Assembly (NCBI GenBank): GCA_934725105.1 | Contig: CAKVBD010000060.1 | Span: 1 to 5,198 of the forward strand | Reading direction: 5' to 3' | Length of the DNA stretch: 5,198 nucleotides | Source of the DNA: an uncultured Bulleidia sp. | GTDB taxonomy: Bacteria; Bacillota_I; Bacilli_A; Erysipelotrichales; Erysipelotrichaceae | Shown here: positions 1-5,152 of the stretch, piece after piece | How the letters are laid out: every line of letters begins with the position of its first letter | Numbering within the stretch: position 1 is the stretch's first letter | The notes under the pieces: generated by a model | Told to the model about the DNA's origin: nothing | Databases searched by the model: none | The model's input: only the letters and a program-made list of their open reading frames with translations | Position numbers and translations under genes: made by a program

Positions 1-516
1 AGTACCGTCATACAGCCAGAATGGCACGTATACACCTTTGATTTCTTCAATGTGGTTGCTTTCCGTGAATGCTTTTGGCAGGAATGGTTTTCCTTTGTAG
101 AAGTTCTTTAATTCTTTCACAGCATCTTCTTTGATTAATTTAAAAGGAATGACATAATCTGGCTTTAAAGAGCCTTCAAACTGTGCAGGAACTACCGTTG
201 GATTTCCACAATATGGACATCTTGTTGCGGCTGTATTTGCATCAGAAATGAGTTGGGCACCACAGCTTGGACAGTTGTATGCACGCATGTTTTTTGCTTC
301 TTCTTCATCCCATTGTAGAAGTTCTGCATTTTCCTGCTGTTTCTTTTCAGCATCTACGGAAACTGCTTCCTGGTTTTTCTCGAAAAAGATTTTATCAATT
401 TCATCCACTGTGAATGTAGAACCACAGCTATCGCATTTTAGCTTGGATGAAACGGGATCAAATCTGAGTGGTCCATTACAATTGGGACACTGATAATTCG
501 TTAATTGTTCTGGCAT
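1..516 (-). CDS. Double zinc-ribbon protein, TFIIB-type/YdjG-like (C-terminus beyond window)
   Basis: The visible part is the N-terminal 172 residues; the frame is still open at the window edge. Two four-cysteine zinc ribbons are clear: C10-x2-C13 with C28-x2-C31, and C82-x2-C85 with C100-x2-C103. A Glu/Lys/Gln-rich, probably helical stretch (about residues 45-78) joins them. After the second ribbon comes a conserved-looking block (YVIPFKL at 121-127, FYKGKPFLP at 139-147, EEIKGVYVPFWLYDG at 157-171). From memory this block is typical of bacterial proteins annotated as TFIIB-type zinc ribbon-containing, the family of B. subtilis YdjG. Family members usually continue for a further 150 or more residues, often with a membrane segment. 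The start is set by AAAGGA at 524-529, 7 nt upstream of ATG. The gene begins 13 nt after the small membrane protein's stop codon, so the two are co-transcribed. A link to the SPFH protein is inferred from context. The TFIIB label reflects fold only and does not imply a transcription role. Confidence 0.88.
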   Translation of the reverse strand, partial: MPEQLTNYQCPNCNGPLRFDPVSSKLKCDSCGSTFTVDEIDKIFFEKNQEAVSVDAEKKQQENAELLQWDEEEAKNMRAYNCPSCGAQLISDANTAATRCPYCGNPTVVPAQFEGSLKPDYVIPFKLIKEDAVKELKNFYKGKPFLPKAFTESNHIEEIKGVYVPFWLYDGT

Positions 517-529
517 AGAATAATCCTTT

Positions 530-661
530 CTATCTTGTCAGTACTTTTGAAAGTATAAGTAAAATAATGAAAAGGGCGATGGAAGAAAGACCTAAAAGAA
601 TGCCAATCAAATTATTGGACTGCAGCTGTCTTTTGTATCTTTCCTGATCAATGTTTTTCAT
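530..661 (-). CDS. Small single-pass membrane protein, 43 aa, unknown function
   Basis: A 43-residue reading frame begins MKNIDQERYKRQLQSNN and ends SKVLTR. Residues 1-17 are polar and basic. Residues 18-38 form one hydrophobic segment (LIGILLGLSSIALFIILLILS), long enough to cross the membrane once. Positive charges before the segment favour a cytoplasmic N-terminus. I do not recognise a family. Support for a real gene comes from its fit: it fills the gap between the SPFH gene and the zinc-ribbon gene, and its TAG stop (530-532) directly abuts the next gene's ribosome site. Its own ribosome site is poor (an A-run and a single G, 665-670), and a strong hairpin ends only 14 nt before the ATG, so translation may be weak or controlled. 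It is in the same frame as the SPFH gene, separated by tandem TAA-TGA stops. It could act as a membrane anchor or partner for its soluble neighbours, comparable in position to membrane protein YdjH of the B. subtilis operon, though I see no sequence reason to call it a homologue. Confidence 0.68.
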   Translation of the reverse strand: MKNIDQERYKRQLQSNNLIGILLGLSSIALFIILLILSKVLTR

Positions 662-675
662 ATCTTTTTTACATG

Positions 676-700
676 AAAAGGTCCGGAATCCGGACCTTTT
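676..700 (-). terminator. Hairpin after the SPFH gene: terminator or attenuator
   Basis: There is a perfect 11-bp stem (AAAAGGTCCGG and CCGGACCTTTT) with a 3-nt loop. The seven inner pairs are mostly G-C and the outer four are A-T, so the stem itself supplies a run of four T on the minus strand. It begins 9 nt after the SPFH stop codon. The T-run is short and is followed by CATG, so termination may be partial. No separate promoter fits between the hairpin and the small gene 14 nt downstream, so that gene and the zinc-ribbon gene probably depend on readthrough. Because of its symmetry it would have a similar shape on the plus strand. Confidence 0.6.
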
Positions 701-709
701 GTTAAATCA

Positions 710-1906
710 TTATGCCGGTTTCTTTTCTCCGCAGTTGTTGCAGAAGTTACCAGTATTTTCGGTATTGCATTTTGGGCAGATCCACTTTGCGTTTGCTGGA
801 TTAGCTTCACCACAGTTCGTGCAGAATTTACCAGTATTCGCTGTTCCGCACTTTGGACATGTCCATCCAGCTGCAGGAGCTGCAGGTTGAGCAGGTTGTG
901 CTGGTTGCTGGTTGAGTAATACATTAGCATTCACACCACCGCTTGCCTGTGCTGCGTTGAGTCCTACAAAGCCCATTGCTGCACCATTTGCATTATTTGC
1001 GGCATCTCTCATTGCCTGAGCCTGTGCACCAACGATAGCAGCACCTGCTAGATTTGCATTTGTATATGCAGCATCTCTTTGCATCTGCTTGATCATCTTT
1101 TCGTCTTCTTCATCAGCCTTGATAGAAGAAATACCGAAGGAGACGATTTCAACACCTCTTTGATCTCTCCATTTCTTGGATAGTTCGTCATTTAGTGCTT
1201 CTGCTAGTTCTAGTGTGTGTGCAGGAATTTCGGAGTAACGAACACCTGCAGCACCAATTCTAGCGAATGCTGGCTGTAAAGCTGTTAATAATTCAGAACG
1301 CATCTGATCTTCGATATCAGAAATCTTGTATACTTCTGATACATTGGAACAAACGTTTGTGTAGAAAAGGATTGGATCAGAAATCTTGATGGAATATTCA
1401 CCAAAAGCCTTGAGAGAGATATCTAAGTCAATCCCTGCTCTTTGATCAAGAACTCTGAATGGAACAGGGGAAGCTGTTCCGTACTTCAAACCTGGAATTT
1501 CTTTTGTGTTGAAGAAGTAAACTCTTTGATCTGTTCCTGTTTCTCCAGCAAATGTGATTCTCTTTCCAATTTGTGCGAATACGTCTTTTACAGAAGAGGA
1601 AAGGCTCTTGCCTGTAAAGATAGATGGTGCTGTTTTGGAGTCATATTTGTATTCTCCAGGTTCTGCGCAGATATCAACAACTTTACCTTGTTCAACGATA
1701 ACTAAGCATTGACCATCAGCAACCGCAATGACAGAACCATCAGAAATCACATTGTCATTTCCACGGTTTCCACCAAGACCTGATGTCTTCTTATGACCTT
1801 TTACACAAATTGTATCGGCAGGAATTGCATCACAATAGAAATACTCTTTCCACTGATCGCTAAGTGTGCTACCTGCTGCATTAAGCGTAGTTAAAATTAG
1901 TCCCAT
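710..1906 (-). CDS. SPFH/band-7 protein with two C-terminal zinc ribbons (YdjI-like)
   Basis: This 398-residue protein belongs to the SPFH (stomatin/prohibitin/flotillin) superfamily, the branch often annotated 'virion core protein' and including B. subtilis YdjI. Such proteins oligomerise at membranes and act as scaffolds. The N-terminus (SDQWKEYFYCDAIPADTICVKG, split around residues 16-37) and IAVADGQCLVIVEQGKVVD (60-78) match the start of this family. The band-7 core runs to about residue 265. An Ala/Asn/Gln-rich, probably helical region follows (about 266-330), then a Pro/Ala/Gln linker (333-347). Two near-identical zinc ribbons end the protein: C350, C353, C362, C365 and C377, C380, C389, C392. 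There is no signal peptide or membrane segment, so membrane attachment probably depends on partners. An in-frame ATG at 1957 would add 17 residues. I chose 1906 because AGGAG lies 6 nt upstream and family similarity begins there. It is the first gene of the left operon. Confidence 0.93.
   Translation of the reverse strand: MGLILTTLNAAGSTLSDQWKEYFYCDAIPADTICVKGHKKTSGLGGNRGNDNVISDGSVIAVADGQCLVIVEQGKVVDICAEPGEYKYDSKTAPSIFTGKSLSSSVKDVFAQIGKRITFAGETGTDQRVYFFNTKEIPGLKYGTASPVPFRVLDQRAGIDLDISLKAFGEYSIKISDPILFYTNVCSNVSEVYKISDIEDQMRSELLTALQPAFARIGAAGVRYSEIPAHTLELAEALNDELSKKWRDQRGVEIVSFGISSIKADEEDEKMIKQMQRDAAYTNANLAGAAIVGAQAQAMRDAANNANGAAMGFVGLNAAQASGGVNANVLLNQQPAQPAQPAAPAAGWTCPKCGTANTGKFCTNCGEANPANAKWICPKCNTENTGNFCNNCGEKKPA
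722..865 (-). repeat. Tandem duplication encoding two zinc ribbons
   Basis: Residues 348-368 and 375-395 of the SPFH protein share the pattern W-x-C-P-K-C-x-T-x-N-T-G-x-F-C-x-N-C-G-E, offset by 27 residues (81 bp). The DNA of the two units is also visibly similar. This suggests local duplication of one ribbon, now partly diverged. Confidence 0.8.
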
Positions 1907-1910
1907 ATTA

Positions 1911-1917
1911 TTCTCCT
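1911..1917 (-). promoter_or_regulatory. Ribosome binding site that fixes the SPFH start
   Basis: AGGAGAA on the minus strand lies a few bases before the ATG at 1906. The in-frame upstream ATG at 1957 has no comparable site and overlaps the candidate -10 box, so the shorter protein is preferred. Confidence 0.85.
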
Positions 1918-1922
1918 GTCTG

Positions 1923-1940
1923 TAGTGTAAGTGAACACTA
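1923..1940. promoter_or_regulatory. Inverted repeat TAGTGT-N6-ACACTA in the SPFH leader
   Basis: A perfect 6-bp inverted repeat with a 6-nt spacer lies between the candidate transcription start and the ribosome site. It could be an operator or a small RNA stem. Its halves contain AGTGT/ACACT, reminiscent of the AGTGTA...TACACT halves recalled for B. subtilis YtrA sites, but the spacing here is much shorter than the 13 bp of those sites. Confidence 0.4.
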
Positions 1941-1950
1941 TCTTTTGTTA

Positions 1951-1975
1951 ATTCCATTGTAACTGAAAATGGAAT
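1951..1975. promoter_or_regulatory. 8-bp perfect inverted repeat overlapping the SPFH promoter
   Basis: ATTCCATT and AATGGAAT flank a 9-nt spacer. The 25-bp dyad covers the candidate -10 box and part of the spacer upstream, a typical position for a repressor operator. One side also contains a short direct repeat (AATGGAATGGAA). The sequence is seen directly; the operator role is inferred. Confidence 0.45.
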
Positions 1976-1984
1976 GGAAAACTA
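1956..1984 (-). promoter_or_regulatory. Candidate promoter of the SPFH operon
   Basis: The minus strand carries TACAAT at 1956-1961 as a -10 box (5 of 6 matches to TATAAT). At 17-bp spacing the -35 position (1979-1984) reads TAGTTT, a poor match, so activity may need an activator or be low. Transcription would start near 1949. A promoter is expected in this gap because the preceding operon ends in a terminator. Confidence 0.4.
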
Positions 1985-2014
1985 TTAATTTATGTGAAAA
2001 GTTGCATGAAAATG

Positions 2015-2041
2015 AAAAACAGCTTCCAAATTAGGAAGCTG
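2015..2041 (-). terminator. Rho-independent terminator of the GntR-ABC-wHTH operon
   Basis: An 8-bp perfect stem (CAGCTTCC/GGAAGCTG, 2020-2027 with 2034-2041) with a 6-nt loop is followed on the minus strand by five T (2015-2019). The TAA stop of the winged-helix gene (2031-2033) lies in the loop, so the upstream arm is coding sequence for the last residues of that protein. Confidence 0.85.
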
Positions 2042-2318
2042 AGTTGAAACGATATCCGCGTTTCCAGAAAGAATCTAAGATTTTTTCGGAGTGAGAACTT
2101 TCTAGTTTTTCGCGAATATGGCAAATATGAACACAGATAATAGAACGACAGCGGAATGGTTCTTCTTTCCATACATTTTCGTAGATTTCTTCTGCAGTAT
2201 GGATTTCATCTGGATGATCCATCAGATAAGATAGAATACCAAATTCTTTGGATGTTAGCTGTTTTTCAGTACCGTCTTTTAAGACTGTGTTATTTGTATT
2301 GTTGAGTGACAGGTTCAT
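2031..2318 (-). CDS. Stand-alone OmpR/PhoB-type winged-helix DNA-binding protein
   Basis: The 95 residues correspond to the effector (DNA-binding) domain of OmpR/PhoB response regulators and nothing else. LTSKEFGILSYLMDHPDEI (21-39) is the first helical part, AEEIYENVW (42-50) the next helix, SIICVHICHIREKLE (59-73) the recognition-helix region, and ILDSFWKRGYRF (80-91) the wing with the hallmark GYRF. There is no phospho-acceptor receiver domain, and no kinase gene is present in the window. It is not an obvious remnant: the start overlaps the permease stop as ATGA and has a perfect AGGAGG (2326-2331) 7 nt upstream, inside the permease coding end. It is therefore translationally coupled to the ABC transporter. 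Three cysteines (C57, C62, C66) sit in or next to the recognition helix, which is unusual. A second regulator of this operon or of the adjacent SPFH operon is a reasonable inference; no target is known. Confidence 0.9.
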   Translation of the reverse strand: MNLSLNNTNNTVLKDGTEKQLTSKEFGILSYLMDHPDEIHTAEEIYENVWKEEPFRCRSIICVHICHIREKLESSHSEKILDSFWKRGYRFNSAS

Positions 2319-3817
2319 GATTTGACCTCCTTTAAATATTCATCGAGTGTGTAGGTTTGATAATTACCAGTTTCATGGTCATAGTATTCAATTTCAATTG
2401 TTCCAACCTTTGCAAGCTGTTTGAGCTCATCTATTGTGAATAAATCTTTTGTCTGATAGGAGCAGGAAGCTAGATCTTTGTTTTGAATTGCGTTACTGAT
2501 GTAGAGATTTGCACCTCTATCGTAATTGGATTGTGAAGTTGTAAACCATAGATCAATTGCCTGCTTTCTATATGCTTCTAGGATAGATACAGCTTGTTTG
2601 TATTGTTCTGTGTCTAATTGATCTGTTGGAATATCAATATTGATGGATAAGTTGACGGAATAATTTGCTTCCAAATCTTTAGAAGAAAGATCTTTATGTA
2701 AGTTGTATTCATTTATGTAGTAGTTGATCTTTTCACCTGCGTTAAGTGGATACTTGTATGGCAAGGAAAATGCATGGTTCATAAAGATGAACTTTCCACA
2801 TCCAAATGTAATGAGTGCAGCTGAAACAAAGTAGAGAATATTCTTCCAGTAGAATTTGATCTTTCTTTTGTATACAAAGATAGAAATCAGATAGATGCAG
2901 AATAAGAGAATGTAAAGAAGAATGAAGGAATCAATCATATTGGATTTGATGATAGAAAAACCTAGATTGACAAGTGAAACAAGCAAATAGAAATTGATGA
3001 TGAATGGATAGGAGAAGAATGTGTTAGAGACCTGTTCTGCGCGTTCTGTCTTTCTTTCAATAAAGTTTTTCTTTAAGAGGAAACAAGCAATGCATGCATA
3101 GATAACTAATACTGTGATCTGTAAATAAGAAACACTTGGAACAAAGCTCATTGCATCGTCAATGGACTGCACGATATTCTGAGAAATACTTGTGAAATTG
3201 ACAGCGACAATTGCAATTGGGGAAAATAGAATACCTTCTTCAAAAGATGACAACATGAATGGAATGAGCAATAGATCACTGATGATTTCTGCGGTTAAGC
3301 TGATTGCAACGAAGATTGCGGAATACGCAGCTAACATTACAATGCCATCAAAGATGTTATTCGCAAATAGATAAATACAGGAATTGATGATAAGTAATGC
3401 AAGAATGCCTAATGCCATCATCGCATAAGATGCAAAGAGTGGTGAAAAGAGAATTGTAGTGGAGCGCATTGTAAATAACAAAGCAAATATTGAAGTAATC
3501 GTATAGTAGATGAAGATCAGTACAAATGAGAAAGTGATTGTTGTGATTAGCAATTCTTTTCTGTTGACTGGAAGTGAGAAGTACATATCACAGCTTCTTT
3601 TTCGGTGTACAAAAGAGAACAGAAAGATTGGCAATGCAAATGTCATGATGATTGAAAGCACAAGAGATGTGATTGTGGCAATTCTAAAGCAGTCAGCAGC
3701 TTCATTGCCAGGTGTTAAGAAAGAAGACATGGAAATTGCAATGAACATGATGCCGAAGAATATCCAGGCAATGATCTTGCTTTTGAATAGATATTTGAAA
3801 TAGTTCTTATTGATCAT
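2315..3817 (-). CDS. ABC-2-type transporter permease with C-terminal extracytoplasmic domain
   Basis: This 500-residue membrane protein is the permease partner of the ATPase encoded just upstream. I count about nine hydrophobic segments: roughly 14-32, 48-70, 90-116, 127-152, 157-187, 230-248, 270-290, 296-315 and 326-345. The motif SFVHRKRSCDMYFSLPVNRK (68-87) after the second segment is characteristic of a Firmicutes ABC permease family found beside YtrA-type regulators and fits a cytoplasmic loop. Positive charges at 249-259 and 317-325 agree with this topology. It places the hydrophilic C-terminal domain (about 346-500) outside the membrane. That domain ends in EIEYYDHETGNYQTYTLDEY and may correspond to the C-terminal domain family seen in similar permeases (DUF6449-like, from memory and unverified). 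The ATG overlaps the ATPase gene by 11 nt, with AAGGAG (3826-3831) 8 nt upstream. The substrate is unknown; peptide antibiotics or envelope components are possible. Confidence 0.9.
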   Translation of the reverse strand: MINKNYFKYLFKSKIIAWIFFGIMFIAISMSSFLTPGNEAADCFRIATITSLVLSIIMTFALPIFLFSFVHRKRSCDMYFSLPVNRKELLITTITFSFVLIFIYYTITSIFALLFTMRSTTILFSPLFASYAMMALGILALLIINSCIYLFANNIFDGIVMLAAYSAIFVAISLTAEIISDLLLIPFMLSSFEEGILFSPIAIVAVNFTSISQNIVQSIDDAMSFVPSVSYLQITVLVIYACIACFLLKKNFIERKTERAEQVSNTFFSYPFIINFYLLVSLVNLGFSIIKSNMIDSFILLYILLFCIYLISIFVYKRKIKFYWKNILYFVSAALITFGCGKFIFMNHAFSLPYKYPLNAGEKINYYINEYNLHKDLSSKDLEANYSVNLSINIDIPTDQLDTEQYKQAVSILEAYRKQAIDLWFTTSQSNYDRGANLYISNAIQNKDLASCSYQTKDLFTIDELKQLAKVGTIEIEYYDHETGNYQTYTLDEYLKEVKS

Positions 3818-4694
3818 TAGATTTGCTCCTTCCTTCTAATTCATAGATAAATAATTCTTCAAAGTTTACCTGCAATACATCGACAAGAATTGGATGCATT
3901 GCTTCAATTTGAGTGAGAACTTCTTCCTGATTTCCTTTTGCGACGAGTTGATATACTCTGCCTTCATTTTCTAAATGTAGAATCTCAAAATCATTGAATG
4001 CATCTTTTTCGATTTCTTTTTCAAATACGATCTGGTATTTGTTGATGTTTTCCTTGGAATCGGATAAATCACCGTATTCAAGCATTCTTCCATCTTCTAG
4101 AATTCCAAAGGAATCACAGATATCTTCTAATTCTTTCAGGTTGTGTGAGGAGATGATAACGGTTAGATGTTCATCTTCAATTAAATCTGCTAATGCCTGT
4201 TTGAATTTGTAGCGAATGAGTGGTTCAAGACCATCATATGCTTCATCTAGTAATAAGAGCTTTGGCTCTGTGGATAATGCAAATAACAGGGCAACTCGTC
4301 TTTTGTTGCCTTTAGATAAATTCAGAATAGAATCTTTTTCATCTAGTTCAAATAGCTTTAAGAATTTCTGGTATTTTGCTTCAGAGAAGTCATACATGGA
4401 TTCATAGATTTGTTTTACAGATTTGATTGTTGAACCTATTGGGTAGAATTGTTCGTCAGAAACAAATGCAATTTCCTTACGGATCTTTGGATCATCATAT
4501 GTATCACAGTCATTGAACAGAACACATCCCTGTTCAGGTTCATAGACACCAGCGATAATACGAAGCAATGTAGATTTACCAGCACCGTTAATTCCAACGA
4601 GTCCAAAAATAGATCCATCTTGAATTTCCAGGTCTAGTCCTTTGAGTACTTCTTTATTTCCAAAGTTTTTGTATAGCTTGTCAATTTTTAACAT
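3807..4694 (-). CDS. ABC transporter ATP-binding protein (YtrB-like)
   Basis: This 295-residue cytoplasmic ATPase powers the permease encoded next. Walker A is GINGAGKST (34-42), Walker B LLLLDE (146-151), and the switch histidine is H184 in SSHNLKE. The signature is LSKGNKRR (126-133), a variant of LSGGQ common among ATPases of ABC-2-type exporters. The Q-loop region reads FVSDEQFYP (77-85), also a usual variant in YtrB-like proteins, and the D-loop region is DEAYDGLEP (150-158). All catalytic elements appear present. After the nucleotide-binding domain, about 75 residues (215-288) form the accessory C-terminal region typical of this class. The start overlaps the GntR gene by 7 nt and has AGGAGG (4702-4707) 7 nt upstream. 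The protein ends 11 nt inside the permease gene. Direction of transport and substrate cannot be read from the sequence; export or target removal in response to envelope stress is inferred from the YtrA-type regulator. Confidence 0.95.
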   Translation of the reverse strand: MLKIDKLYKNFGNKEVLKGLDLEIQDGSIFGLVGINGAGKSTLLRIIAGVYEPEQGCVLFNDCDTYDDPKIRKEIAFVSDEQFYPIGSTIKSVKQIYESMYDFSEAKYQKFLKLFELDEKDSILNLSKGNKRRVALLFALSTEPKLLLLDEAYDGLEPLIRYKFKQALADLIEDEHLTVIISSHNLKELEDICDSFGILEDGRMLEYGDLSDSKENINKYQIVFEKEIEKDAFNDFEILHLENEGRVYQLVAKGNQEEVLTQIEAMHPILVDVLQVNFEELFIYELEGRSKSNDQ

Positions 4695-5047
4695 GTTGCT
4701 TCCTCCTTATAGAGTATTTCAATGGCATCCATCAATTCTTGCTTTTGAATGCCTGAATCTTTGAGTGGCTGTAATACTTTTACGATTTGATTGGAATGAG
4801 ATTGTTTGAGATCAATGTCTGAAACATAAACACCTTTTTTAGGAATGTTATAAACATATCCATTCTTTTCTAGTTCGATATATGCTTTTGATACTGTGTT
4901 TGGATTGATTCCGTTTTCTTGGGCGAGTTGACGTACACTTGGCAAGCGATCTCCAGGAGCTAGCACGCCTGCCTGAATAAAACGGAGTATCTGATTTTGT
5001 ATTTGTTCAAAGATTGGCTCTTTGCTTTGTGTGTTGAGAAAAAACAT
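4688..5047 (-). CDS. GntR-family transcriptional repressor, YtrA subfamily
   Basis: This 119-residue regulator has an N-terminal winged helix-turn-helix and a very short C-terminal part, the hallmark of the YtrA subfamily. The domain opens with FLNTQSKEPIFEQIQNQI (3-20), followed by GVLAPGDRLPSVRQLA (27-42), the recognition region GINPNTVSKAYIELEKNGY (46-64) and a wing ending KKGVYVSD (70-77). Residues 78-119 are probably two helices used for dimerisation. The family binds DNA without a large effector domain and usually represses its own operon, commonly with ABC transporter genes. Being first in this operon, with repeats over the promoter, fits autorepression. An in-frame ATG at 5098 would add 17 residues, but those would be encoded by the promoter and its repeats. 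AAGGAG at 5053-5058 supports the ATG at 5047. The inducing signal is unknown. Confidence 0.95.
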   Translation of the reverse strand: MFFLNTQSKEPIFEQIQNQILRFIQAGVLAPGDRLPSVRQLAQENGINPNTVSKAYIELEKNGYVYNIPKKGVYVSDIDLKQSHSNQIVKVLQPLKDSGIQKQELMDAIEILYKEEATC

Positions 5048-5052
5048 TTGAA

Positions 5053-5058
5053 CTCCTT
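5053..5058 (-). promoter_or_regulatory. Ribosome binding site that fixes the GntR start
   Basis: AAGGAG on the minus strand lies 5 nt before the ATG at 5047. The alternative ATG at 5098 lies upstream of the predicted transcription start and cannot be used from that promoter. Confidence 0.85.
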
Positions 5059-5059
5059 T

Positions 5060-5095
5060 CTGTCTTATCTGTCTAAACTGTACTATCTGTACTAG
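5060..5095. repeat. Four tandem 9-bp repeats over the GntR-operon promoter
   Basis: Read on the plus strand, four contiguous units are CTGTCTTAT, CTGTCTAAA, CTGTACTAT and CTGTACTAG. All begin CTGT; the last two differ only at the final base. They cover most of the -35/-10 spacer, the -10 box, the predicted start and the first bases of the leader. They may form the operator for the GntR protein. The two TGTACTA copies contain GTAC, which is self-complementary, so GTAC-N5-GTAC also gives a small dyad. Confidence 0.75.
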
Positions 5096-5105
5096 CATAA
5101 GTCAA
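5077..5105 (-). promoter_or_regulatory. Sigma-A-type promoter of the GntR-ABC operon
   Basis: On the minus strand, TTGACT (5100-5105, 5 of 6 matches to TTGACA) and TACAGT (5077-5082, 4 of 6 matches to TATAAT) are separated by the ideal 17 bp. Transcription would begin near 5070, giving a leader of about 22 nt before the GntR ATG. Confidence 0.75.
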
Positions 5106-5152
5106 TAGATATGACTGGAAATGTTACTATTCACCGATAAACAAAAATAAAT

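Noticed and set aside
248..493. Plus-strand open frame of 81 codons
   Set aside because: It lies wholly antisense to the zinc-ribbon gene, and its Ser/Phe/Cys-rich product resembles no family I know.
530..710. Separate promoter for the small membrane protein and zinc-ribbon genes
   Set aside because: The gap after the SPFH gene is filled by the hairpin and I find no -35/-10 pair there.
651..930. Open frames on the plus strand (651-890) and in another minus frame (658-930) over the end of the SPFH gene
   Set aside because: Their repeat-like products are explained by the duplicated zinc-ribbon DNA read in other frames or on the other strand.
1907..1957. In-frame extension of the SPFH protein to an ATG at 1957
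   Set aside because: No ribosome site precedes it, it overlaps the candidate -10 box and inverted repeat, and family similarity begins at the internal Met that has AGGAG upstream.
1990..2172. Minus-strand open frame of 60 codons overlapping the end of the winged-helix gene
   Set aside because: It reads through the terminator and lies out of frame with a clearly conserved domain.
3192..3803. Plus-strand open frames of 60 and 97 codons inside the permease gene
   Set aside because: They are antisense to a well-supported membrane protein gene, with no ribosome sites or recognisable domains.
5060..5095. CRISPR or other spaced-repeat array
   Set aside because: The units are only 9 bp, contiguous with no spacers, and coincide with a promoter.
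5048..5098. In-frame extension of the GntR protein to an ATG at 5098
   Set aside because: The added residues are encoded by the promoter repeats and would lie upstream of the predicted transcription start; the internal ATG has a good ribosome site.
5101..5115. Small dyad GTCA-N7-TGAC next to the -35 box
   Set aside because: Four-base half-sites are expected by chance, and the arms do not extend.
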